From positions 1-64,000 of the forward strand of contig DATEMU010000013.1 of assembly GCA_035275405.1 (NCBI GenBank): 64,000 nucleotides of DNA, given 5' to 3'. This DNA is from Phycisphaerae bacterium. GTDB taxonomy: Bacteria > Planctomycetota > Phycisphaerae > UBA1845 > UTPLA1. Positions 8,801 to 17,183 of this stretch are shown here, piece by piece; the first letter of the stretch is position 1; the number at the start of each line of letters is the position of its first letter. The position numbers were made by a program, and so were the translations under genes. The notes beneath the pieces are model-generated. The model was not told where the DNA came from. It made no database searches and worked only from the letters and a program-made list of their open reading frames with translations.

Positions 8801-10027
8801 GTAGAAGGTCTGCCTGACATTCTTGTCTTTGACAAAGACCTCCAGCACGTGGCGACCGGCGACGGACTTGGTCCATTCGGCGTCGATGTCCTTGTCCGCA
8901 TCAATCCAGCGAAACTCCGCCATCGGGCCGGCCGGCAACTCGATCATGGAGCGATCGGGCATCTGCGGGACCACCCAGTCGGAAATCGCCGGATTGGCCG
9001 AAGCCAGCCCCAAACCCATGCGGGCAAGCGGCATGACGCGTTCTCCGCCGGGGACCGGCCGCGGTTCGAGCTTGGCATAGGGCAGGTAGCCGTCGATCGT
9101 GATCTCCACCGGCCAGTCCGTGCTCATCGCCCGCTGCGGATCGCTGAGCGCGATCGGCATCCGCCAATACTCGAACGGTCGAAGCGCCAACTGGCGATCG
9201 GATTCGACCACCTTTCCGCCGATGTCGACGACGGGCTCGTCCGTGGGGATGAACCGCTCCTTGTAATAGGGCAGCCCTGGTATTTCGAACGTCTCGGTGT
9301 GCCCCCGGCTCTCGATGGCGAGGATCGGCGTGGTCTCGTCGTAGAAGGAGTCGGCGATATTGGCGGGGGCCAGGGCCAGCGCGAGCTTGTCGCCCAGCTT
9401 GGCGAATGCGCCGCCTTCCTTGGATTGATCCAGCTCGATCGTCTGTTCGGGGCCGTCGCCGACGGTCGCCTTGAGCGTAACGCGCTGCGCCGTGGTCAGC
9501 CCCTGATGGCTGACGGACGTCACCTGCACGCGATGGCGGCCGCCGAGGGCCGGCATCGTCGTTTCCCAGGTCTTGCCTTCCCGCGCGACGAATTGACCGA
9601 CGACGGCCCGCTCCGGATCGCTGCGGAAGCGATCGACGGAGATCACGCGGATCGCCGGGGCGTCGAGCCAAACATCGCCCTCCACCTTGCGGCCGAAATA
9701 AACGACGCTGCCGGCGCAAAGCAGAAGCAGTCCGGTGTGCACGGTCAATACACCGAGATTGCGAAGATTGAATTTGATCCGCCGAAGCGTAGTGACGACG
9801 AGCGTGACACAGAACAGGCCGATGATCGTCACGAAGAGCCAGTGGTTGAAGTACTGAAACTCGGTCAGTTCGAATTCCTGCCGAAAAATGGGCACGGCCG
9901 AACCGACCGCGGCGTACACGACGATGGCGGCAATCCAGAAAATACCCAGCCAGATGCTGTCGAAAAGATTGATGATGGACGTGAAGGGGTTAGCCCGACG
10001 CCCGACGTCGAAATTTCGCATTTCCAT
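5900..10027 (-). CDS. Fused cytochrome c biogenesis protein (ResB/Ccs1 plus CcsA/ResC)
   Basis: This 1375-residue membrane protein joins both halves of the system II cytochrome c synthase. The N-terminal part (1 to about 760) is ResB-like: early helices at about 22-42 and 60-110, a large periplasmic domain and a closing helix near 735. Residues from about 1060 form the CcsA part, with PVANMYEAV, conserved haem-region histidines including HRVLLYT, and the tryptophan-rich WGRPWGWDPKE haem-handling motif. Such fusions export haem and ligate it to CxxCH apocytochromes. A segment ending WITTGCSPDE at about 790 looks like a lipoprotein signal at the fusion junction. The start at 10027 lacks a clear ribosome site. 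Confidence 0.93.
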   Translation of the reverse strand: MEMRNFDVGRRANPFTSIINLFDSIWLGIFWIAAIVVYAAVGSAVPIFRQEFELTEFQYFNHWLFVTIIGLFCVTLVVTTLRRIKFNLRNLGVLTVHTGLLLLCAGSVVYFGRKVEGDVWLDAPAIRVISVDRFRSDPERAVVGQFVAREGKTWETTMPALGGRHRVQVTSVSHQGLTTAQRVTLKATVGDGPEQTIELDQSKEGGAFAKLGDKLALALAPANIADSFYDETTPILAIESRGHTETFEIPGLPYYKERFIPTDEPVVDIGGKVVESDRQLALRPFEYWRMPIALSDPQRAMSTDWPVEITIDGYLPYAKLEPRPVPGGERVMPLARMGLGLASANPAISDWVVPQMPDRSMIELPAGPMAEFRWIDADKDIDAEWTKSVAGRHVLEVFVKDKNVRQTFYVSEGQSIKVEGTEYSLSIEQLQPSWPLMSVGFQNARTPIALVWVEGPNQKFQRSVLDRYPALNQDRDRQGQRIDPAKALVDENIELRYFDASRDRYVVVAGEFLAPTLIHTAPGGKRTVKPLAAKATEQSESGSTFVWSDYITNPRFETQAVVIPERNRRPFGTVRRGESAIRVHLRSTKGDWERRIWVPFSLYNTMHDGTAPTAVANVPELGELRFIYGRAIRPLPARLALEWLQTDFYPGRQQPSGWASHIRKQDFDSNAVVRDKAWLNNTARAGEWTLFQSQASGDHESWTVLGVGNRQGVLTMLAGCTLITLGMLYAFCVKPILIRRRKQEFAKMKNEDDEGGAGDVRTSPALRRPVAVQTALIWLLAVCTWITTGCSPDEVEELPITAQPLAAVAPEIDVQTLGSLAIQHSWRYSTIDSWARDAVKSVHGAKPLYGLDPVVAAVELMFNVNAYHDQPIIYIKDRALLKELTAHPVQVTDEEQSRIVKTGMVSFDFLASPQVSARIEQMSMDMLKKTAMDRLSNALGHYQSLSRTCTIVPNPGGEHDTPWISVGELDQHAMSLPAGGGSDLFALYANWKKAWLARDVAGINASIKSLDQLLPTLAPAGLYPTPAQRSAEVTYRRIGLIRYGWVCYIVAFFVSIFAVATRYGWVRVVGLIFLLGAVGLHGVDIAMRWNVIGRIPVANMYEAVVSSTWVGAVFGLVLELFLKKRVYLLSSALLGFFALALPELLPNVVDNKLGGMMPILDDIMLRIHTVLIISSYAVITLAFGVANCYLFVSAFRDRSALAQGTIGAQAGAIATLVMAKMGYMDALSVPYFITAFIGLIGGGIFLARGLCGMLLRPRERAPVVAAEGFPVKANLLEEFDLSHRVLLYTATIALFVGLVLGAVWADYSWGRPWGWDPKEVFALNTWLIYAILIHARFVTRKRALWTSVLSVFGFAAMQFNWWVVNFYIVGLHSYA

Positions 10028-10090
10028 AAAGAATCACATTCTAGCCGAGGTTCCCGCGGCACGCCCGCGCCCGAAAACGAGACATTCCGA

Positions 10091-10960
10091 CTATGGCATG
10101 CTCGTTGGTGCGCTGGTCGCCTGCTCCAACAACTCTGGCAAAGTCCTTTCCAGCCACGGAATTAGGGCCAAACCGATCGTATCAAACGCCGCATGGGCAA
10201 GGATCGCCGGCCACAGGCTTCCGGAGCGGATAACCACCATAGCAAAAACTATGCCAACGCTGGTCGTCTGGACGACGCCGATAGGCCCCTGGTAGAAGTG
10301 AAGGAGGCCAAACACCAGGCTGCTGATCAGCACCGCGGCGACGTTGGAGCGAAAAAGGGCCTTGAGCCTGCCCAAAATGAAGCCGCGGAAGAGCACCTCT
10401 TCGTGGAGTCCCACAAAGGCGGAAAAGAAGGCCGCCTGCCAGATCGCCAGGTGCGGCACCTCTGCAAAAAACTCCGCTCGTTCTTCAATGAGGCCTTCCA
10501 TGCTTCGGCCGGCGATCCAGATGAAAAGCGGTACGGTAATCAATAGGGCCGCCCAACATACCGGGATCGCAAGGGATGCATAGCCCAGCACGCGCCAGGG
10601 TGACGCACGCACCAGCCCGACGGCAGCCGCCGATTGACGGCGCACACGCACGACCAGGGCCACGGCGATCAGCGCCATCACTCCGATGCATACGCTGACC
10701 CATAATGGGCCCAATGTCGGAAATTGCCGCGAGAGCATGTCGGGGATCCCGGTCGTAAAAAGGCCGACCTGGAGTAGAAAGTTGAGGACAATGATCGCCA
10801 GGATGTCGAGGCCGGCCTGAACTCGCGTCATCGCCGGGGCCCAATCTCCTCCCCGCGCCATCGGAGGCGGTTCCTGCGCCGGCACCGCTGCCATCGGTCG
10901 CGCGACAGGTCGCGCAGCCGGCGCGAAGTCTTGCGGCGGCATATCTTGTGAGTGCATCAT
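10091..10960 (-). CDS. CPBP family intramembrane metalloprotease
   Basis: This 289-residue protein has a proline-rich cytoplasmic N-terminus of about 45 residues and about seven or eight hydrophobic helices. The CPBP (Rce1/Abi) motifs are present: HEEVLFRG (EExxxR), LVFGLLHFYQG with the second-motif His, and ILAHAAFDT with the third. The family cleaves prenylated or other membrane-bound substrates in eukaryotes and has bacteriocin-immunity or stress roles in bacteria. Its start overlaps the stop of the GH3 gene (ATGA), so the two are translationally coupled. Confidence 0.88.
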   Translation of the reverse strand: MMHSQDMPPQDFAPAARPVARPMAAVPAQEPPPMARGGDWAPAMTRVQAGLDILAIIVLNFLLQVGLFTTGIPDMLSRQFPTLGPLWVSVCIGVMALIAVALVVRVRRQSAAAVGLVRASPWRVLGYASLAIPVCWAALLITVPLFIWIAGRSMEGLIEERAEFFAEVPHLAIWQAAFFSAFVGLHEEVLFRGFILGRLKALFRSNVAAVLISSLVFGLLHFYQGPIGVVQTTSVGIVFAMVVIRSGSLWPAILAHAAFDTIGLALIPWLERTLPELLEQATSAPTSMP

Positions 10961-12684
10961 GTCGCAGATCCGGAGTTTAGTCGCCCGGGCGACTGGTGGA
11001 CGGCCCCCACCGCCGCCCGATCGACCGCCAACTGCGCAAGATCACCGTCCAGCTCCGGCCGCGACAGAAGGTATTGATGTTTGAACTGCTCGCTGGTGCC
11101 CGATCGGGCGCGGCGAAGTTCCATGTCGCGCTGCGCCAGGGCGCCGGCAGGCAGGCCGACCGTCTCCACCTCTCCGAGACGCAGCGTCGCTCGCTTGGAG
11201 CCGTACTCAAGGTTGATCTTCGACAGGGCCTCGTCCACACGGCGGGCCAGCGCGGCCTCCGCTCGAACGCTCGCGGACTCCACATACAGGCGATAGTAGG
11301 GCGGGTCTGCCCAGCGCGGCGCCAATACGAAATCTACGATTTTCCCGGTGGCCGGGCTCGCCGCCTCCATGGCCGCCACGACCTGATCTTCCGTAAGTTT
11401 CTCTCCGGCCATCGAAGAGCTATGGGCATCGCGGCTGAGGAACTCGATCAGCGGGGCCTCGCCGACCCGCCGGACCACGCGAATGCGATCTCCCAAATCG
11501 TACCGATACAACCCGCTCGCGTTGGTGAGGACGATGAAATACTCCTCGTCGATCGTCAATTCGTGACTACGAACGACCGTCGGATTCGATCCCCCATATT
11601 CCGACGCCGGGATAAACTCGAAGAACTGGCTCGTCACGGCGAGGATCCCCGCTGGGGTGTGGTCATCCACCGGGATCGACATCCGCCCCTCGCTGGCGAT
11701 CAACCCGATATCGCGGGCCGGGACGTCGCCGAAGTAACGCGGAAACTGATCGCGGTACAGGCCCATCGTCCCGCCGGTCCAGTGGGCAACATACCCCAAT
11801 CGCCAGTAATGCTTGGGATACAGCGCGCCGTGCTTCGCGACAATGGTCTCCAGCCGCCGGGCGCAGTCCGGATCAGGTTCGAGTCGGGAATGGAGCGCCG
11901 CGCGGATGCCCCCGTCGACCGCCATCGATGCGCTGAGTGTCCCGTCATGAATATCGCGGATCAACTGTTCGCGGTGCTCATCGCCGGTCTTAGCCAGCAA
12001 CAGGAGCGTGGCCGGGTTCGCCGTGACAGCCCAGGCCACGTCGCGCGGGATCGCCAGCCGCATAATGGTGTAGTACTTCGCGACGGAATCGGTAATGTTC
12101 GCAACGCACGGGGGCGAGGTGTAATAGCGCCGAACGAGGCGCTTTTGCGTCGCGGCCAGGAGTCCCGTGATGGCGCCGCACGGCAGGCCCGAGGGCGACG
12201 AGTGATCGTTCATCGGGCTCGTCACCTGCAGAATATGGCGAAGCATCGTCCCGGGATGGTCGAGCAGCGCCTTGAGCCCCCAGATATTCCAGCCGGCGCG
12301 GCAGTCGGCCAGCACGCGCGGCGTGATCGGGATGTACTTGGGCCGCGCCGTGGTCCCGCTGGTCAGGGCAAACATGAGGATTCGCGTTTGCGGCGAGAAG
12401 AGCGCGCCGACGTGGCCATTTCGGACCTTTTCGATGTACGGCTCCAAGTCGGCGTACGAACGGATCGGGACCTGCCTCGCAAATTCGCGATAGTCGCGGA
12501 TGGATGCCAGCCCGTGGTCCCGGCCGAAGTCGCTGCCCTCCCCCGCCGCCAGCAGCTCCGCCAGCAGGTCGGATTGCACGCGCGTGGCGTTCGCGACCGC
12601 GCGCGAAAACCGGCGCGTGATCGACGCCGCATGCAGCGCGCCGATCTTGGCGAGGACCGAATCCAGGATGGATCGTGAGGGCAC
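10957..12684 (-). CDS. GH3 auxin-responsive promoter family acyl-adenylating enzyme
   Basis: This protein of about 575 residues belongs to the GH3 branch of the adenylate-forming enzymes, which in plants conjugate amino acids to acyl acids. The three ATP motifs are visible: TSGTTARPKYIPIT, the EGRMSIPVDD region, and LYRYDLGD followed by GEKLTEDQV. The C-terminus FKHQYLLSRPELDGD matches the usual tail. Start GTG 12684 is preferred because the open frame upstream reads as low-quality Arg/Pro-rich sequence and runs into the hydrolase gene. It overlaps the CPBP gene by four bases. The substrate is unknown; bacterial GH3 homologues are poorly studied. Confidence 0.85.
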   Translation of the reverse strand: MPSRSILDSVLAKIGALHAASITRRFSRAVANATRVQSDLLAELLAAGEGSDFGRDHGLASIRDYREFARQVPIRSYADLEPYIEKVRNGHVGALFSPQTRILMFALTSGTTARPKYIPITPRVLADCRAGWNIWGLKALLDHPGTMLRHILQVTSPMNDHSSPSGLPCGAITGLLAATQKRLVRRYYTSPPCVANITDSVAKYYTIMRLAIPRDVAWAVTANPATLLLLAKTGDEHREQLIRDIHDGTLSASMAVDGGIRAALHSRLEPDPDCARRLETIVAKHGALYPKHYWRLGYVAHWTGGTMGLYRDQFPRYFGDVPARDIGLIASEGRMSIPVDDHTPAGILAVTSQFFEFIPASEYGGSNPTVVRSHELTIDEEYFIVLTNASGLYRYDLGDRIRVVRRVGEAPLIEFLSRDAHSSSMAGEKLTEDQVVAAMEAASPATGKIVDFVLAPRWADPPYYRLYVESASVRAEAALARRVDEALSKINLEYGSKRATLRLGEVETVGLPAGALAQRDMELRRARSGTSEQFKHQYLLSRPELDGDLAQLAVDRAAVGAVHQSPGRLNSGSAT

Positions 12685-12739
12685 AGCGGAGATTCTACCC
12701 GCCGTTGCGATGAGTGGACATCCGGGGGAGTCGTGCGGC

Positions 12740-13951
12740 TTACAAACGATCGGATGTCGCGGGTCCCGAAGCAGGCTCGGCGGGAACCAGCCGCGGCGGA
12801 AGCCGGTCCTGCGGCAGACCGACGATTCTCGCACTCTTGGCGCGGTCGGAGGACGCATCATCGTGGCGGAACATCTCGCTCAGCGCGGTCTCGACGAAGA
12901 GGCGTTCGTTGTAGATGTTGGCCACGTCTTCATGACGCGACAGATAGCGGCCGAAAAACTGCACCGTCCGTCGGGCGTACTCCGCCGGTAGCACGTCCAC
13001 TGACTGATTATGCTTCGCGCCGCGGACGACCCAGAGGAACTTGGGCTGCGCGGTCAGCGCATACAAGAGTCGCGACTGCTCGACGGGAATATAGCTGTCG
13101 CGCTCGCCGTGAATGAGCAGCATCGGGCGCGGCACCATCCGCATCAGCGACTTGCGAACGGAGGGGTAGGTGCATCCCAGCTTGATTCGACAGGTGAGGA
13201 ACAGGCACCAGCGCAGGAAACGCCAGAACTCCGGCGGGTGGTTCTCATACACGATCTTGACCTTGGCGAAGATCTTCGCCCAGCGCCGCATCAGGTGCTC
13301 CAGTGTGCAGTCGCTGGAAAACGCGCCGTCCGTGATGATCGCCTTGACCGACGCGTTCTGGGCGCTGGCCAGAATGGCCGCGCACGCCCCCCGCGAAATC
13401 CCGAACAGGCCGATCTCGATCGGCCGGCCGTGGTCTTCGAGCCATTGCTCGATGTACGAGATCGCCCCGGTCATGTCCGCCACTTCGCGGTCGCTGGTCC
13501 ATTGGCGGGGGGTGTAGCCCTCTTCGGGCGAGGATTGGCCGTGTCCGCGGAAGTCAAAGGAGAACACATCGTATCCGGCGGCGATCAGAGGCCGGCAATA
13601 GCGTGCACAACTGTAGCGGTCGCTCTTGAACTCCGGGGCGAAGATGATGATCCCGCGACGCTCGACGTTGGGCGGCGGGTGCATGAAGACGCCCCGTAGG
13701 CGCACGCCGTCCGCCGCATAAAAATCCTTCTCGTCGCCCGGGATGCGGTCGAAGCCGAACTGCGGCGCGGACAGCGGCGGCTCCGTGTCGCGGATGATAT
13801 TCAGGCAGATGCGCAGGTATTTCACCAGGATCAGGACCGGGATGATGACCAGCAGGACCAGAGTGAGGAAAATGGAGAACAGGGCCCAGTTGTGCGAGAC
13901 AACCGTCCAGACGGAGGCCGTAACTAAAGGTGAAAGCGAACCCGAAACCAT
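12740..13951 (-). CDS. Membrane-anchored alpha/beta hydrolase
   Basis: This 403-residue protein has one N-terminal transmembrane helix (about 22-47) and an alpha/beta hydrolase domain from about 80. FDFRGHGQSS gives the strand and oxyanion region, GISRGA the nucleophile elbow, LLIHGERDSYIPV the acid strand and GAKHNQS the catalytic His. It resembles serine aminopeptidase/esterase-type hydrolases (Hydrolase_4). Substrate unknown. It is the first gene of a minus-strand run with GH3 and CPBP 55 bases away, so a shared lipid or acyl pathway is possible but only inferred. Confidence 0.85.
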   Translation of the reverse strand: MVSGSLSPLVTASVWTVVSHNWALFSIFLTLVLLVIIPVLILVKYLRICLNIIRDTEPPLSAPQFGFDRIPGDEKDFYAADGVRLRGVFMHPPPNVERRGIIIFAPEFKSDRYSCARYCRPLIAAGYDVFSFDFRGHGQSSPEEGYTPRQWTSDREVADMTGAISYIEQWLEDHGRPIEIGLFGISRGACAAILASAQNASVKAIITDGAFSSDCTLEHLMRRWAKIFAKVKIVYENHPPEFWRFLRWCLFLTCRIKLGCTYPSVRKSLMRMVPRPMLLIHGERDSYIPVEQSRLLYALTAQPKFLWVVRGAKHNQSVDVLPAEYARRTVQFFGRYLSRHEDVANIYNERLFVETALSEMFRHDDASSDRAKSARIVGLPQDRLPPRLVPAEPASGPATSDRL

Positions 13952-14029
13952 GACCGCGCCGCTCCCGAATCAACCAAACAGCATCTTAGCATGCCCGTCA
14001 AGGGCCGACCAGGCAAAGTCGAACTTCGG

Positions 14030-14042
14030 TATAATTCCCGCA
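14030..14042 (+). promoter_or_regulatory. Minus-10 element placing the cstA transcript start on the ATG
   Basis: A perfect TATAAT lies at 14030-14035, six bases before ATG 14042. The spacing is the same as at the ArsR gene (763-768 to 775). No good -35 box or Shine-Dalgarno sequence is visible. The predicted mRNA is leaderless. Confidence 0.45.
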
Positions 14043-15832
14043 TGAACTCCCTACTCGCCGTGGTGGTTCTTTCGGCCGTCTGCCTGCTCGTCGCCTATCG
14101 CGTGTACGGGCGGATTCTGGCCCGGCTGCTGCGGCTGGACCCCAACGTCGCCACGCCCGCCGTCGCCTTGCGCGACGACGTCGACTACGCCCCCATTGAA
14201 ACGAAGTTCCTGCTGAGCCAGCACTTCTCGGCCATCGCCGCGGCCGGGCCGATCGTCGGACCCATCCTCGCCGGTGTCATGTTCGGATGGCTCCCCGCGC
14301 TGATCTGGATCCTGATCGGCTCCATTTTCATCGGCGGCGTCCACGACATCACGTCGCTCGTCGCCTCCATCCGACATCGCGCCCGGTCCATCGCCGAAGT
14401 GGTCCGCGAGCACATGACCCGCCGCTCGCACGTCCTGTTCCTCGCCTTCGTCTGGTTCGCGCTCGTCTACATCGTCGTCGCCTTCACCGACATTACCGCG
14501 TCGAGCTTCATCGGCGCGATCGCGCTCGAAAGCGGACAAGTAGTCAGCGGCGGGGGCATCGCCACGTCCTCGCTCCTCTACCTCGCCCTGCCGGTCATCA
14601 TGGGCTTGCTGCTGCGCTACACAAAGCTCTCGCTCAACCTCGCGACGATCATCTTTCTCCCGCTCGTCGGCGTGGCAATCTGGGTGGGTCAGTACATCCC
14701 CTTCGATGTCGCGTCGATCCTCTCCACCGACGCTGCGACGGCCCAGAAAGCCTGGGGCGTCGCGCTGCTTGTCTACTGCTTCATCGCCTCCATCCTCCCC
14801 ATGTGGCTCCTGCTCCAGCCGCGCGGCCATCTCGGCGGCTACTTCCTCTACGCCGCGCTCATCGGCGGTTCGCTCGGTCTGGCCCTCGGCGGCGGTCGCG
14901 TGCAGTACCCCGCCTTTACGGGCTGGGAGACGCCGCGCGGCGACACGCTCTTCCCCATGCTCTTCATCGTAATCGCCTGCGGGGCCTGCTCCGGTTTTCA
15001 CTCCATCGTCGCATCCGGCACGACTTCCAAGCAACTCCGCCGCGAGACCGACGCGAAGGCGATCGGCTACGGGGCGATGCTCATGGAAGGCATGGTCGCA
15101 GTCATCTCGCTGGCGTGCGTGATGCGACTGGCGCCCGATTCGCCGCTGCTGGGAGGTGGCAGCCCGCGGCCCAATTTCCTCTATGCGACCGGCGTCGGCA
15201 GTTTTCTCGAAGTGCTCGGCATCCCCGCGGCCTTCGGCGTCTCGTTCGCCCTGATGGCCTTCACGACGTTCGTCTATGACACGCTGGATGTCTGCACGCG
15301 CCTGGGCCGCTATGTCCTGGAGGAATTGCTCAACTGGCACAGCCGAGCCGGCCGTGTCGTCACGACCGCCCTGACGGCCGGCGTGCCGCTGTTCTTCCTG
15401 CTCCGGCAATCGACCGACGCCTCCGGCAAGATCGTCCCCGTCTGGCGGGTCTTCTGGGACCTCTTCGGCGCGAGCAACCAACTCCTCGCCGCCCTGACGC
15501 TCCTCGGCGTGACGGTCTGGCTCTGGCGCACCCGCCGCGCCAAATGGGTCTGGTACGTGACCGGCCTCCCGACGGTCTTCATGTACGTGATGAGCATATG
15601 GGCCCTGGTCCGCATCATCGCCCGCCACTTCGGCCCGAGCGGCCTGACGTCCGACCCGGTCCCGTGGGTGGCGGTGGTCCTGGTCGCCCTGGCGCTGATG
15701 ATCCTCTGGGAGGCAGTGAAGCTGTTCGGCGCAGCAAGGCCGCCGCCGAGTGCGGGGGGAAAGCGGGCGTCCCGCCCGCAGGTACCCCAGGTAGTTCACC
15801 CGGCGGCCCCCACCCCATCGCCCTCCGGTTAG
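14042..15832 (+). CDS. cstA: Carbon starvation protein CstA family peptide/pyruvate transporter
   Basis: This protein of about 596 residues has some 14 hydrophobic helices. The CstA signature is clear: DYAPIETKFLLSQHFSAIAAAGPIVGPILAG at residues 46-76, then GSIFIGGVHDITSLVASIRH and CGACSGFHSIVASGTTSKQL. CstA-family proteins import peptides or pyruvate under carbon limitation. ATG 14042 is chosen because the conserved N-terminal helix begins there; an upstream ATG at 13991 would add an unrelated stretch. The last 20 or so residues (GKRASRPQVPQ onward) are encoded by a GC-rich palindrome (15763-15779) that looks like an inserted repeat, so the true family C-terminus may be earlier. Confidence 0.92.
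   Translation: MNSLLAVVVLSAVCLLVAYRVYGRILARLLRLDPNVATPAVALRDDVDYAPIETKFLLSQHFSAIAAAGPIVGPILAGVMFGWLPALIWILIGSIFIGGVHDITSLVASIRHRARSIAEVVREHMTRRSHVLFLAFVWFALVYIVVAFTDITASSFIGAIALESGQVVSGGGIATSSLLYLALPVIMGLLLRYTKLSLNLATIIFLPLVGVAIWVGQYIPFDVASILSTDAATAQKAWGVALLVYCFIASILPMWLLLQPRGHLGGYFLYAALIGGSLGLALGGGRVQYPAFTGWETPRGDTLFPMLFIVIACGACSGFHSIVASGTTSKQLRRETDAKAIGYGAMLMEGMVAVISLACVMRLAPDSPLLGGGSPRPNFLYATGVGSFLEVLGIPAAFGVSFALMAFTTFVYDTLDVCTRLGRYVLEELLNWHSRAGRVVTTALTAGVPLFFLLRQSTDASGKIVPVWRVFWDLFGASNQLLAALTLLGVTVWLWRTRRAKWVWYVTGLPTVFMYVMSIWALVRIIARHFGPSGLTSDPVPWVAVVLVALALMILWEAVKLFGAARPPPSAGGKRASRPQVPQVVHPAAPTPSPSG
15763..15779. repeat. Short palindromic repeat inside the 3' end of cstA
   Basis: GCGGGCG-TCC-CGCCCGC is a perfect hairpin with 7-base arms. 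It encodes part of the nonconserved CstA tail and is the first of a string of palindromes that continues to 16123. It probably spread as a REP-like element. Confidence 0.5.
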
Positions 15833-16385
15833 AAGGTCGACGACGTGATCGACGCCGAGTTTGAGGTGAGGAAATAGGGGCGAAAAGACCGGAACTGGTG
15901 CTTCTCAGGCCGTTTCAACGGCCTTCCCCGCAGGGCCATTAGGCCAGGGCTTTAGCCCTGGTCAACGAGACGACCCATTCACGAACCCCTCCACCCCCCT
16001 CTGCCCGCCCGCCGCGCGGGCGGGCAGAGGGGGGTGGGGGGTGTCATGGTTGCGGCACCGATCACCCAGCCCTAAAGGTCTGGGCTAGCAGCCCGCCTGC
16101 GGCGGAAATCCCGTTGAAACGGGGTGTGTCGCGAATCTGCCTTCGTAATGTTGCTGCCACGCCATGATCGAAGAAGTCCAGGAAGTAATAGAAAAACTCT
16201 AACCATCGAGCGCCGCCATAGTTAGAAACTTCACGAGCGCCGAGCCAAGTCATTCCGACCGAACGTATTCGCCTCTTGCATCGTCTTTTCTTCAGACCGA
16301 TCGTGTTGTCATAGTCGTGTGACACACCCTTTCGCTGAATCGACGTCTGCCCTATATGCCCTAGGCGGCACACAGGAGATACTTC
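15833..16385. repeat. Intergenic region packed with hairpin-forming repeats
   Basis: No credible gene lies in these 553 bases. Perfect hairpins are GGCCGTT-TC-AACGGCC (15908-15923), CCAGGGCT-TT-AGCCCTGG (15944-15961), a stem of about 20-25 base pairs at 15987-16041, and CCCGTT-GA-AACGGG (16110-16123). The last is an inverted copy of the first, and the CCCTAAAGG/CTGGG block at 16065-16084 mirrors the second. The whole looks like a composite repeat with inverted ends. The segment 16130-16380 is plainer and probably holds the promoter of the next operon, which I could not place. Confidence 0.6.
15987..16041. terminator. Very strong hairpin downstream of cstA
   Basis: The arms 15992-16011 and 16017-16036 are perfectly complementary over 20 bases around a five-base loop, and pairing extends outward a few more bases with one wobble. 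There is no T-run after it. It could end the cstA transcript, protect its 3' end, or be only a repeat. Confidence 0.5.
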
Positions 16386-17183
16386 ATGCGTTCATGGCTT
16401 CGCGAACTCGACCTCCTCCTCCGAGGACAAAAGACCGCCGTACGCGAACTTGCCGAGGGTCGGATTGAACTCCCGCTTCGCATGTTCTTCCCGATCGCGA
16501 TCCTCATGGGAGCAATCTACGGCGTCTTCATGGGCTTCTTCGCCGTATTCAACGCCACGCCAGGCGGCTACAAGCAACTACTCGCCTCTACCCTCAAGCT
16601 TCCCGCGATGTTCCTGCTCACGCTCATCGTGACATTCCCCTCTCTGTATGTCTTCAACGCACTTCTTGGCAGCCGACTCTCGTTTCTCTCGACGCTTCGA
16701 CTCCTCGTCGGGGCGATTGTGGTTAATCTCGCCGTCGCTGCATCGCTGGGCCCAATTCTGGGATTCTTTACGCTCAGCACAACGAGTTATTCGTTCATGA
16801 TTCTTTTAAACATCCTCCTACTCAGCATCGGCGGCATTGTCGGACTCGGCTTTCTGCTGCGGACACTTCGGCGTCTTTCCATCCTTCACGCGAGCCAGCA
16901 GATTCAAGCACCGGCGGCGGACGATACCGATAGCACAAAGGCCGAATCGACGACCATCTTATCGCCAGAGCAACAATTCTCCCCGCCTGAACACACACTG
17001 GGCCAGGCCCGCTCGATTTTTCGCGTATGGATCATCATCTACGCACTGGTCGGCGCCCAAATGGGCTGGCTACTCCGACCTTTTATCGGTAGCCCCAATC
17101 TGCCCTTCGCGTGGTTTCGTGCTCGCGAGGGCAACTTTTTCGAATCTGCGTTCCTTCATCTTCGCGCGCTCTTTTCACAATAG
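16386..17183 (+). CDS. Multi-pass membrane protein, paralogue of the next gene
   Basis: This 265-residue protein has about six hydrophobic helices, separated by a polar loop at about 178-210 (ADDTDSTKAESTT). The end carries AQMGWLLRPFIGSP followed by PFAWFR, which reappears in the next gene. The layout suits a planctomycete/myxobacterial membrane family of unknown function, sometimes mislabelled as actin-binding WH2 proteins. GAGAT at about 16376 may serve as its ribosome site. Its stop TAG overlaps the following GTG as TAGTG, so the pair is translationally coupled. It has lower GC than its neighbours. Confidence 0.7.
   Translation: MRSWLRELDLLLRGQKTAVRELAEGRIELPLRMFFPIAILMGAIYGVFMGFFAVFNATPGGYKQLLASTLKLPAMFLLTLIVTFPSLYVFNALLGSRLSFLSTLRLLVGAIVVNLAVAASLGPILGFFTLSTTSYSFMILLNILLLSIGGIVGLGFLLRTLRRLSILHASQQIQAPAADDTDSTKAESTTILSPEQQFSPPEHTLGQARSIFRVWIIIYALVGAQMGWLLRPFIGSPNLPFAWFRAREGNFFESAFLHLRALFSQ

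Noticed and set aside
7931..10165. 744-codon frame opposite the cytochrome biogenesis gene
   Set aside because: The minus strand encodes complete ResB features; the opposite frame is a high-GC shadow.
10996..12678. 560-codon frame opposite the GH3 gene
   Set aside because: Arg/His-rich and without motifs, whereas the GH3 frame carries all three ATP motifs.
14051..15799. 582-codon frame opposite cstA
   Set aside because: Shadow of the CstA helices, dominated by Asp/Glu/Arg.
16062..16373. 103-codon minus-strand frame after cstA
   Set aside because: Its end is the translation of the composite intergenic repeat and the rest lacks protein-like features.
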